NCBI GenBank assembly: GCA_947632335.1
Contig: CANROX010000017.1
Coordinates: forward strand, 1-34,142
Length of the DNA: 34,142 nt
Origin: an uncultured Clostridia bacterium
GTDB taxonomy: Bacteria > Bacillota > Clostridia > Oscillospirales > Acutalibacteraceae
Direction: 5' to 3'
Each line of letters begins with the position of its first letter. Positions within the stretch are counted from its first letter, which is position 1. Positions 6,953 through 13,232 of the stretch are shown here, in pieces. Both the position numbers and the translations under genes were made by a program. Under the pieces are notes generated by a model. It made no database searches. It was not told where the DNA came from and saw nothing but the letters and a program-made list of their open reading frames with translations.

Positions 6953-9010
6953 TTAATTTAACTCAACAAGACCTGCTAAATATTTTTGTAGGTGGGTAGC
7001 GTCCTGAATATCAAGTTTACCGTCCTTGTTAATATCTCCTACAGACAAACTAACTGTTGAAAGGCCTATGGACGCCTTTTGAATTTCAGCTGCATCTCTA
7101 ATGTCGATTGAACCGTCGCCGTCTGCATCACCAAATTTGCCTATGGGCTTATCATCAAGCTCAGCAACTGCCGTAATTGTAATATCTTCTTTAATATTAT
7201 CACCGGAAACAGTATATGTACCGTTATTATTAGTTACTGTTAAATCTACATTACCGGACTTGGCTGTTACGGAAGTGATTTTATAACCCTCCTCCGGAGT
7301 AAGTGTTGTCTGATATGTCTTATTTGCCGTTGTACTTGTATTTGAAGAAATAACATGTGTTAAATTGTAATTAACATTTACATCTTTAAATTCAGGGTCA
7401 GTCTGTTTTGATGAAGATGATGGTATTGGAGTATCTGATAACATCTTACCGATTCTTGCAAAGGGAACTGTAATATGGTCTTCATCTTCCTTTTCCATTG
7501 AAGATGATTCATCTTTACTGTATGGATTAGCTGCATTGTCCTGCATAGAAAGGTCATATGGCAGGCAGTTCATACCGGACTGGCCAAATGTAGAAACCTT
7601 CATAATGCCAATACCCTTATTTTCAATGTCGGAGGCAGAAATATCTAAGTATGACAGGGGGATAGCCATTTCATAGAACATATCATACTTTGAGTCATGA
7701 CCTTTTTGATAGAAGTCAACCCAGTTTGAAGATTCATCATTTGAGTCACCAACAACTCTGCCCTGGTCTGTACCGGCACCATCTACACCGTGGAGTTCTC
7801 CGGATAATGTTTTGCCACTGCCCCACTTCAACTGGATATTTGTACCCTTTGTTACATACTTATCCGGGTCAAGAAGACCTTCATCATCTGCAGTATAAAC
7901 AAATGGACCATTTGCGCCGTTAAAGGAAGCCGCAACAATGTGGTCGGCAGAGTCATCAAATGTTATACCGGTATCCCACAATGTTCCGTTTGCAGTTTCG
8001 CCGTGAGTTACATTTCCGTTTCCTGTATATATGTAAAGGAAGAAAGGAAGATTATAAATCCAAAGACTTCCCTGTGATAGCGGGAAATCATCATTTGGAG
8101 CAACTACATCCTGAACATTTGCCATTTCGTACATAATATACAGGTTATCATTGTCCCATGCGGCATACATTGCATAATCATCAACAGGAATTTCGTGCAT
8201 TGACCAATGGCAATATACACGGGGGTCATCGTTGGCAACGCCCTGTGCAATAAGCATAGATTTTTCCCAGTCAGACTTATCACCGTCAACTGTTATGGTC
8301 TTTCTTGAGCCAACCCCATTATCAGGATTTGTACCGTAGTATCCGCCAAGTGCACTGCCTGTGGAGCCACCGCCCTGTGAGGGTTCTTTCTTTGTAAGTG
8401 TAATGGAGCTTTCTGACTGACCGTACTGGTTAGAACATTTTGCAGAAATAGTTACTGTTGAACCATAATCCACGCCCTCTCCTACAGTGATTTCCACACT
8501 ATCCTTAAAGGATACTGAAGAACCGCCGTTGACTGTGTAGGATGCGGAATCTGCATTTGCAGCAGTAATTTTAACAGTTGTTGTTTCTCCTCTGAAAGAA
8601 GAACCGTCCTTTTTACTGAAAACAATTACAGGCGGGTTATTTGCACCTGCATATGGTGACCATTGATTTGTGGACAAATCATAAATCATACCGTTGCCCG
8701 GATAATCAAGGTCAGCTGTCTGAGGAAAACTGCCGTTAAAAACAAACTGTTCATAGGCGTCTGTTAATGTATAAGAATATACATTTTCCTCTACCTGAGT
8801 CATTGCAATACCCGGCCAGGCTTTGTTTTCATTACCTGCACCGCCGGCGCCTTTCCAAGCATAGCAGTTTGGAGTACCACTTGATGTGGTTCTTAAATAA
8901 ATTGTATCACCAATTGAACCGGCTACTGCTTTTACTGAAAAAAAGCTCATACACATTGTTGATATGATTGCAATAACCAGTATAATTGATAAAGTGCCTT
9001 TACGCTTCAT
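6953..9010 (-). CDS. Sas6-like secreted starch-binding dockerin protein
   Basis: 685 residues, secreted, non-catalytic. The order is: signal peptide 1-30 (cleavage near AVA/G); CBM26-like starch-binding module about 32-120 (AWPG, FVFNG); Ig-like domain about 125-207; a roughly 300-residue CBM74-like module about 222-525 with many Trp/Tyr residues (WSMHEIPVDDYAMYAAWDND); a second Ig/repeat module about 540-617; and a type I dockerin 624-682 with two calcium loops (DADGDGSIDIRD and DINKDGKLDIQD). This is the layout of Sas6 of the Ruminococcus bromii amylosome, which binds starch granules and docks to a cohesin. No glycoside hydrolase domain is visible. The gene stands alone with its own promoter and terminator between two spore-coat units. 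The CBM74 call is from memory of the family and is the least certain part. Confidence 0.82.
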   Translation of the reverse strand: MKRKGTLSIILVIAIISTMCMSFFSVKAVAGSIGDTIYLRTTSSGTPNCYAWKGAGGAGNENKAWPGIAMTQVEENVYSYTLTDAYEQFVFNGSFPQTADLDYPGNGMIYDLSTNQWSPYAGANNPPVIVFSKKDGSSFRGETTTVKITAANADSASYTVNGGSSVSFKDSVEITVGEGVDYGSTVTISAKCSNQYGQSESSITLTKKEPSQGGGSTGSALGGYYGTNPDNGVGSRKTITVDGDKSDWEKSMLIAQGVANDDPRVYCHWSMHEIPVDDYAMYAAWDNDNLYIMYEMANVQDVVAPNDDFPLSQGSLWIYNLPFFLYIYTGNGNVTHGETANGTLWDTGITFDDSADHIVAASFNGANGPFVYTADDEGLLDPDKYVTKGTNIQLKWGSGKTLSGELHGVDGAGTDQGRVVGDSNDESSNWVDFYQKGHDSKYDMFYEMAIPLSYLDISASDIENKGIGIMKVSTFGQSGMNCLPYDLSMQDNAANPYSKDESSSMEKEDEDHITVPFARIGKMLSDTPIPSSSSKQTDPEFKDVNVNYNLTHVISSNTSTTANKTYQTTLTPEEGYKITSVTAKSGNVDLTVTNNNGTYTVSGDNIKEDITITAVAELDDKPIGKFGDADGDGSIDIRDAAEIQKASIGLSTVSLSVGDINKDGKLDIQDATHLQKYLAGLVELN

Positions 9011-9041
9011 TTTTTATTCCTCCTAAAATTTACTCACCTAC

Positions 9042-9050
9042 ATTATAACA
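9042..9050 (-). promoter_or_regulatory. Extended -10 promoter of the Sas6-like gene
   Basis: TATAAT (complement of 9042-9047) is preceded by TGT on the minus strand, giving TGnTATAAT, the extended -10 form. No good -35 is seen at 17 bases, which extended -10 promoters can tolerate. It lies about 32 bases before the start codon, which has AGGAGG upstream. Confidence 0.5.
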
Positions 9051-9091
9051 GATAAATTATTAAAATGATATGAACAATTTATAAAAAATGG

Positions 9092-9127
9092 AAAGGTGCG
9101 CATAATTCGTGAATTATGCACACCTTT
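9092..9127 (-). terminator. Terminator after spoVM
   Basis: Long stem: AAAGGTG plus GCATAATTC pair with GAATTATGC plus CACCTTT (9092-9127), broken by one C/A mismatch. On the minus strand CCA and then six Ts follow. It ends the pgeF-spoVM transcript. Confidence 0.82.
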
Positions 9128-9170
9128 GATATGTTTTTATTGTGTATTTTAACTATACAATATGTGTCCC

Positions 9171-9263
9171 TTATGTCTGTGGCTGTTTCTCTTTTTTTAT
9201 ACCGTACATCTTTCTGAGAATAGTTCCCACAAACTTTGGATTTTCTATAACAATTACCTTCAT
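9171..9263 (-). CDS. spoVM: SpoVM, spore membrane-curvature peptide (30 aa)
   Basis: A 30-residue peptide beginning MKVIVIENPKFVGTILRKMY. Aligned without gaps to the 26-residue SpoVM of Bacillus subtilis, it keeps Met1, Lys2, Ile6, Pro9, Lys10, Phe11, Gly13, Ile15, Arg17, Met19 and Gly21. Pro9, which bends the N-terminus of the amphipathic helix in SpoVM, is among them. SpoVM recognises the curved forespore membrane and anchors SpoIVA there. A perfect AGGAGGT lies 5 bases before the ATG. The gene begins 2 bases after the stop of a 47-residue membrane protein, so translation is probably coupled. It is short enough to be missed by routine annotation. spoIVA and sipL lie about 2-4 kb downstream. 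Confidence 0.93.
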   Translation of the reverse strand: MKVIVIENPKFVGTILRKMYGIKKEKQPQT

Positions 9264-9265
9264 AA

Positions 9266-9409
9266 TTACCTCCTGCAAATTGTAAATGATAGAAGAATGA
9301 TAATAATTGCACAGCAGATTGCAACAAATTCATAAGGGAATAATGATGCAATCAAAAGTCCCAACGCAAAGGAAATATATATTTTCCTTTGAAACCACCA
9401 GCATCTCAT
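9266..9409 (-). CDS. Small membrane protein upstream of spoVM (47 aa)
   Basis: A 47-residue frame starting MRCWWFQRK, followed by a long hydrophobic stretch (about residues 10-44, possibly one long or two short membrane helices split by FPYEF) and ending CRR. The ribosome site AAGGGGTG lies upstream of the ATG at 9409. The stop codon sits inside the ribosome site of spoVM, two bases before its ATG, which argues that the frame is real and translated. I recognise no named family. Its place invites a role at the forespore membrane with SpoVM, or regulation of the SpoIVA platform, but nothing in the sequence proves this. Confidence 0.72.
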   Translation of the reverse strand: MRCWWFQRKIYISFALGLLIASLFPYEFVAICCAIIIILLSFTICRR

Positions 9410-9457
9410 ATTATCACCCCTTATCAGTGTATACAGGGGGACCTTTTTTGTGAAAAC

Positions 9458-10411
9458 TTATTTAAGATAATCCATAAACCATATGTCCTTAACAGAAAAT
9501 TCTTTCCCGTTAAGATATTCAAGTATGCCTGATTTTGAAGTAAAGTCAAACCTTAGCTTATAACTAAAAAGGCATTGTCTGTTAAGGCCGTATTTTTCAT
9601 TTAGCTTTTTGTTACCGTATTTATTATCTCCGAGTAAGGGACATCCTATTGACGACATATGGGCTCTAATCTGATGAGTTCTTCCTGTTAATAACTCAAC
9701 CTGACATAGGGTAAGATTATTTTTGGTTTCAAGCACCTTATACTTTGTAAGGATTTCCTTACTGTGGTCATTAGGTTTTCTTAAAATTATTACCTTGTTC
9801 GTCTTTTCATTTTTTATCAGATAATCCTTTAGGAGCATTTCTTTTTTCTTTGGCTCATTAGTCAGCAGACAGAGATAAAATTTATGTATTTCCCTGTCAC
9901 GGATTTTTTGATTAATTATCCTTAGTGCCTCTGAATTTTTTGCACCTATTACTATGCCTCCCGTATTTCTGTCTATTCTGTTGGCAAGGGCGGGCGTAAA
10001 GGTGTTTTCCTTTTTAGGGTCATACTCACCCTTTTTATAGAGATAATGCTGTAATCTTAAAGACAGGCAGTCAAAGTGATAATTACTGTCCTGGTGACAT
10101 ATTACACCTGGCTGTTTATTAATAAGAATTATGTTTTCGTCCTCATATATAACTGATAACTTTTCAGGCGCTTTGAGAAATTCATAGTTTTCTTTTTGTA
10201 TATCGTCAAAAAATTCCTCCTTAATATAAAAGGTTAGAATGTCATTCTCCTTTAGCATCATTTCCCCTGTTGCCCTTTTGCCGTTTAGCTTTATACACTT
10301 TTTTCTAATATACATATATGCCATTGACTTGGGCATTGTTTTAAATTTCTTTAACAGAAATTTATCCAACCTCTGTCCCGCATCATTTTTCTCAACCGTC
10401 AACTGTCGCAT
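9458..10411 (-). CDS. RluC/RluD-family pseudouridine synthase
   Basis: 317 residues. An N-terminal S4 RNA-binding domain (about 1-75, GQRLDKFLLKKF) precedes the catalytic domain. The active-site Asp is in NRIDRNTGGIVIGAKN, where RluD itself has HRLD; the Asn form occurs in a clostridial subfamily. A second family motif is LLTGRTHQIRAHMSSIGCPLLGD. The enzyme would isomerise uridine in structured RNA, most likely 23S rRNA; the exact target is unknown. The start lies 12 bases after pgeF, and the small membrane protein gene and spoVM follow in the same direction. Confidence 0.9.
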   Translation of the reverse strand: MRQLTVEKNDAGQRLDKFLLKKFKTMPKSMAYMYIRKKCIKLNGKRATGEMMLKENDILTFYIKEEFFDDIQKENYEFLKAPEKLSVIYEDENIILINKQPGVICHQDSNYHFDCLSLRLQHYLYKKGEYDPKKENTFTPALANRIDRNTGGIVIGAKNSEALRIINQKIRDREIHKFYLCLLTNEPKKKEMLLKDYLIKNEKTNKVIILRKPNDHSKEILTKYKVLETKNNLTLCQVELLTGRTHQIRAHMSSIGCPLLGDNKYGNKKLNEKYGLNRQCLFSYKLRFDFTSKSGILEYLNGKEFSVKDIWFMDYLK

Positions 10412-10423
10412 AGCTATTTCCCA

Positions 10424-11257
10424 TCAATCATTTATGCACATAAAAGCACACATTGTTCCCCTATGACCCCCTGTTGCCCTATGGCTCCACAGCAAATCAG
10501 AATTGCACTTGGTGCAAAGGTCGCTTTTCACAATATTCTCTTCCACTACACCTGACTGCATAACAATCTGTTTATTTGCCTCAAGCAGGTCAATCATATA
10601 CTTGGAATTTCCCCTTGGAAAAATAAATTTGCTGTTATCAAGACCCTCAAGGTTATAAAAATTATCTGCACAGTCCTTATCAACTTCATAACAGCATTTA
10701 GAAATAGCAGGTCCTATACAAACAATAATGTTTTCGGGTTTTGAACCATATAGGTCTGACATTTTTTCAATAACCTTACTGCCGATTTTTCCTACGGTGC
10801 CCCTCCAGCCTGCATGGGCAAGCCCTATGGCTTTTTTCTCCTTATCTACAAAGAAAAGAGGCGTACAGTCTGCATAATGAGTAACAAGGGTTACATTTTT
10901 ATCATCGGTTATAAGTGCGTCTACAGACTGAATATCCTTTTTCCTCCAGATACCTATACCACATTCTTTTTTTGTAACAGGGCGTACAAATGTATTATGG
11001 TCCTGACTTGAACTTACAAGACTTTCATACTCAAAGCCTGCAGCCTTGCTGAATATTTTATAATTCTCTATAACATTTTCAGGCTTATCCCCTCTTGAAA
11101 AGGCAAAATTCATAGAGGTCCATTCGCCTTTTGACACTCCTCCGTGCTTTGTTGAAAAAGCGTGGGTAATAAAATCAAAGTGGGAGAGAATGTTATATGT
11201 TAAGTATGGCACTCCCATATTTTCATTTAATGTCATTGTTTTGCTGTTAATTTTCAT
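10424..11257 (-). CDS. pgeF: PgeF/YfiH laccase-domain protein
   Basis: Multicopper-oxidase-like fold protein of the YfiH/YlmD family, known as peptidoglycan editing factor PgeF and also shown to act on purine nucleosides in some species. The metal/active-site residues are visible: His and Cys in THYADCTPLFF, His in LAHAGWRGTVG, and Cys in CIGPAISKCCYEV. An in-frame GTG lies at 11266 and an ATG at 11257 (MKINSK). GGTGAT lies just before the ATG, so I take that start (277 residues). It is the first gene of a run of four leading to spoVM. It shares a -35 element with the divergent small gene. Confidence 0.9.
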   Translation of the reverse strand: MKINSKTMTLNENMGVPYLTYNILSHFDFITHAFSTKHGGVSKGEWTSMNFAFSRGDKPENVIENYKIFSKAAGFEYESLVSSSQDHNTFVRPVTKKECGIGIWRKKDIQSVDALITDDKNVTLVTHYADCTPLFFVDKEKKAIGLAHAGWRGTVGKIGSKVIEKMSDLYGSKPENIIVCIGPAISKCCYEVDKDCADNFYNLEGLDNSKFIFPRGNSKYMIDLLEANKQIVMQSGVVEENIVKSDLCTKCNSDLLWSHRATGGHRGTMCAFMCIND

Positions 11258-11273
11258 ATCTATCACCAGAATT

Positions 11274-11325
11274 ATTTTACAATATAATATTTACTCTTGC
11301 AAGTGGGGAAATTTATGTTTATAAT
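11274..11325. promoter_or_regulatory. Divergent promoters sharing one palindromic -35
   Basis: TTGCAA at 11297-11302 reads the same on both strands. Rightward, TATAAT (11320-11325) lies exactly 17 bases away. Leftward, TAAAAT (complement of 11274-11279) also lies exactly 17 bases away. The start codons are 16-17 bases beyond each -10 and both are preceded by GGTGATA, so the transcripts would have very short leaders. Confidence 0.6.
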
Positions 11326-11340
11326 AGAAATGGTGATAAT

Positions 11341-11544
11341 ATGAAATTATTTGGAAATAATATAAATCCTGATTGCAGTTACTGCTGTAACAGTGCTGAC
11401 GCACACAGCGGATATATATGTATTGTTAAAAAAAGCATTAAAAAAGGTAAATGCAGGAAATTCTCTTACAACCCAACTTTAAGGGTGCCAAAATCAGAGG
11501 CGGTTATAAAAAAGGAATTTACGGCTAAAGATTTTGAAATTTAA
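11341..11544 (+). CDS. Small Cys-rich conserved protein (67 aa)
   Basis: A 67-residue soluble protein with Cys at 12, 15, 16, 27 and 38 in a CxxCC...C...C pattern that could bind a metal. The second half is basic, with FSYNPTLRVPKSEAV. I recall similar short Cys-containing proteins with a C-terminal 'CRKFxYDPLxRxP' segment in clostridia, but they have no known function. It is one of few plus-strand genes in this half of the window. It has its own promoter at 11297-11325 and a terminator directly after it. The ribosome site (GGTGAT) is weak. Confidence 0.75.
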   Translation: MKLFGNNINPDCSYCCNSADAHSGYICIVKKSIKKGKCRKFSYNPTLRVPKSEAVIKKEFTAKDFEI

Positions 11545-11554
11545 AACCCAAAGT

Positions 11555-11584
11555 AAAAAGGTGGTCATTTTTGACCACCTTTTT
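11555..11584. terminator. Bidirectional terminator
   Basis: Stem AAAAAGGTGGTCA/TGACCACCTTTTT (11555-11567 and 11572-11584) with a TTTT loop. It has a U-run on both strands and sits between the convergent 67-aa gene and the sigma-like HTH gene. Confidence 0.92.
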
Positions 11585-11586
11585 GT

Positions 11587-11877
11587 TTAAAGATAATAGC
11601 TGAGAATAGAAAGCCTTTTCTTTGCAGATTGAATATTTCTTGTTACCGTCGAAGGACAGACGCCCAGCTCCTTGGCAATCTTATTCATTGGCATACCCAT
11701 ATAATAGTGCATTTTTATACACTTCCTCTGTTTCTTTGTAAGAATTGTATCTACGGCATTAAGAAGCATATCTTTAATTATATTGATACTATCTCCATTT
11801 GAAACATCTGCATTATTAAATATATTGTAGGAGATTATATTCTCCATACAAGTGTCCATATTCACAAAATTTCGCAT
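11587..11877 (-). CDS. Sigma-70 region-4-like HTH protein (96 aa)
   Basis: A 96-residue protein whose second half is a sigma region 4 helix-turn-helix: LTKKQRKCIKMHYYMGMPMNKIAKELGVCPSTVTRNIQSAKKRL. The N-terminal half has no region 2, so it cannot be a complete sigma factor by itself. It may be a DNA-binding regulator or half of a split sigma. It starts within the stop region of the 65-aa gene upstream, with GAGAGG as ribosome site, and the two form one unit. Similar region-4-only proteins occur in prophages and integrative elements, but no other mobile genes are nearby. Confidence 0.75.
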   Translation of the reverse strand: MRNFVNMDTCMENIISYNIFNNADVSNGDSINIIKDMLLNAVDTILTKKQRKCIKMHYYMGMPMNKIAKELGVCPSTVTRNIQSAKKRLSILSYYL

Positions 11878-11879
11878 TA

Positions 11880-12077
11880 TTAACCTCTCTCCATAAGAAG
11901 TGAAGCTGTAAGCACGCTTTCATGGTACATTGAACGCAAAATTTGGATACGCCTGTTGATAGCCTGCTGTTCTTCAAATCTCTTAGCCCTTCTGAGCCTT
12001 TCCTTTTCTTTATTAATTGATGTTCTGAGAGTTTTGGAGTCCGTTACATATTCCTCCGCCCATGTTTTATAATCCAT
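11880..12077 (-). CDS. Small charged helical protein of unknown function (65 aa)
   Basis: A 65-residue, highly charged, probably all-helical protein (MDYKTWAEEYVTDS... with INKEKERLRRAKRFEEQQ). I do not recognise it. AAGGAAG lies upstream of the ATG at 12077. Its stop is immediately upstream of the start of the region-4 HTH gene, so the two products may act as a pair, for example a partner or anti-factor plus a DNA-binding part. That is only inferred from their arrangement. Confidence 0.65.
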   Translation of the reverse strand: MDYKTWAEEYVTDSKTLRTSINKEKERLRRAKRFEEQQAINRRIQILRSMYHESVLTASLLMERG

Positions 12078-12158
12078 TCAACCACTTCCTTACAATTACT
12101 AAAATCTTTTATATTCTTATTCATAATGGCATTGGGGCTAATCTGTTTAGCAACTATA

Positions 12159-12187
12159 ATTGTAGCGGCTTATTTTGTGGATTGCAA
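12159..12187 (-). promoter_or_regulatory. Promoter of the 65-aa/HTH pair
   Basis: On the minus strand TTGCAA (12182-12187), 17 bases, then TACAAT (12159-12164). The leader to the 65-aa gene would be about 75 bases. The gap from 12078 to 12341 has no supported gene. Confidence 0.55.
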
Positions 12188-12194
12188 TAAAAAA

Positions 12195-12210
12195 TAGAAC
12201 ATTTGTTCTA
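12195..12210. promoter_or_regulatory. SOS-box-like perfect palindrome
   Basis: TAGAACATTTGTTCTA is a perfect inverted repeat with a 2-base centre. Its core GAAC-N4-GTTC fits the Gram-positive LexA box (CGAACRNRYGTTYG) except at the outer C/G and one inner position. It ends 8 bases upstream of the -35 of the small HTH operon. Confidence 0.5.
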
Positions 12211-12302
12211 AAATATTTTGATAAGTCCAATAAAAGGTACTTAGTGATGTATTTTCACATTTTTATACACCTTATATAATTTATTTCTATATTATTTGTA
12301 AT

Positions 12303-12331
12303 AAAAAAGCAACTGTTATAAAAACAGTTGC
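12303..12331 (-). terminator. Terminator of the typA-exonuclease unit
   Basis: Stem GCAACTGTT/AACAGTTGC (12309-12317 and 12323-12331) with a 5-base loop. Six Ts follow on the minus strand. Confidence 0.92.
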
Positions 12332-12341
12332 CATAAAAAAG

Positions 12342-13232
12342 TTATTCTTCTGAATTATTCTGCTGTTCCTTTTCCTTTCTGCCCTCCTGTTCTGTTTTTA
12401 CAGGCAGGATTTTTTTATTGACAGAAACTCCCTCGTATCGAAGTTTATATATAATTCTGCCGGCAAAATCCTTTTGACAGTTATTGCAGTAAAACTTTGC
12501 CCTAAAGGAACGGTTTTTTACCACCCATTTTGATTTTCGCTTTGCCCTCTCGTTGCACTGCGGACACTGAAAAAACATTGTGCTTTTATCAATTAGAGGA
12601 TTTGATATATCTGTAAGATATGCTGTTTTAAAGCTAATCTTTTTATAAAATTCATCATTACAATCCTCTATATATTTTTGAATTTTCTCTTTATTATAGA
12701 GTTTTTTAAGACACAGCAGGCTTAATTCTGCATCGGCAAGGGCCCTGTGGAGGGTTAAGTCATTACTGTCAATATTCAGCAGTTGTGAACAGGTGGAAAG
12801 TCCCATTTGTTTCCCCTTTTGGTGCATATCAAGGGCATATTCACAGTAGGTCTGCATATTGCAATATCTCTTAATAAAGGTTGGTCTGCTGTCCTCATAA
12901 TAATAGAGAAAATTATCCATTAGTGCATGAATATCACTTATACCCCAGGTAAGGAGTACACTATTACCTAAAAAGTCTGAAAATTTTCTTTGAACCTGCT
13001 GAAAGCTGTTATCGGCCGTTTCCAGTTCCTCATTGGAAATATGAGTAAGTTCCTGTATTCTATTATTAATCTTCTTACCAATCTTAGGAGTAATGAGCAT
13101 TGAAAAGGTATCTATAATATTAAGTTTATCGTCAGTTTTTACTGCCCCAAATTCTATTATCTCATTGAAAAATCTCTTTTTCTTTTTGCTGTAGGAGCCG
13201 TTCCACTCCAAATCAAGAATCACAAAGCTCAT
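12342..13232 (-). CDS. DEDDh 3'-5' exonuclease with C-terminal zinc ribbon
   Basis: 296 residues. The DEDDh exonuclease fold of the DNA polymerase III epsilon type is complete: Asp7 and Glu9 (VILDLEWNG), Asp100 (TWGISDIHAL), and His162 and Asp167 (LHRALADAE). After about residue 215, two CxxC pairs (CPQC 223-226, CNNC 249-252) form a probable zinc ribbon, then a charged tail. It may act on RNA or DNA ends; the substrate is unknown. Its ATG overlaps the typA stop by one base (TAATG), so it is translationally coupled to typA. Confidence 0.85.
   Translation of the reverse strand: MSFVILDLEWNGSYSKKKKRFFNEIIEFGAVKTDDKLNIIDTFSMLITPKIGKKINNRIQELTHISNEELETADNSFQQVQRKFSDFLGNSVLLTWGISDIHALMDNFLYYYEDSRPTFIKRYCNMQTYCEYALDMHQKGKQMGLSTCSQLLNIDSNDLTLHRALADAELSLLCLKKLYNKEKIQKYIEDCNDEFYKKISFKTAYLTDISNPLIDKSTMFFQCPQCNERAKRKSKWVVKNRSFRAKFYCNNCQKDFAGRIIYKLRYEGVSVNKKILPVKTEQEGRKEKEQQNNSEE

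Noticed and set aside
9079..9351. 90-codon minus-strand frame over the spoVM region
   Set aside because: It runs through the spoVM terminator and overlaps both the 47-aa and spoVM frames in another phase. Those two have ribosome sites and sensible products.
9410..9457. Sigma-E -10-like TATACACT before the 47-aa/spoVM genes
   Set aside because: The -10 matches 7 of 8 positions, but no -35 resembling KMATATT lies 14-15 bases upstream, so I did not list it as a promoter.
12133..12204. Plus-strand 23-codon hydrophobic frame (MALGLICLATIIVAAYF...)
   Set aside because: It has no ribosome site and lies over the promoter and leader of the minus-strand 65-aa gene. It could be a small membrane peptide, but nothing beyond hydrophobicity supports it.
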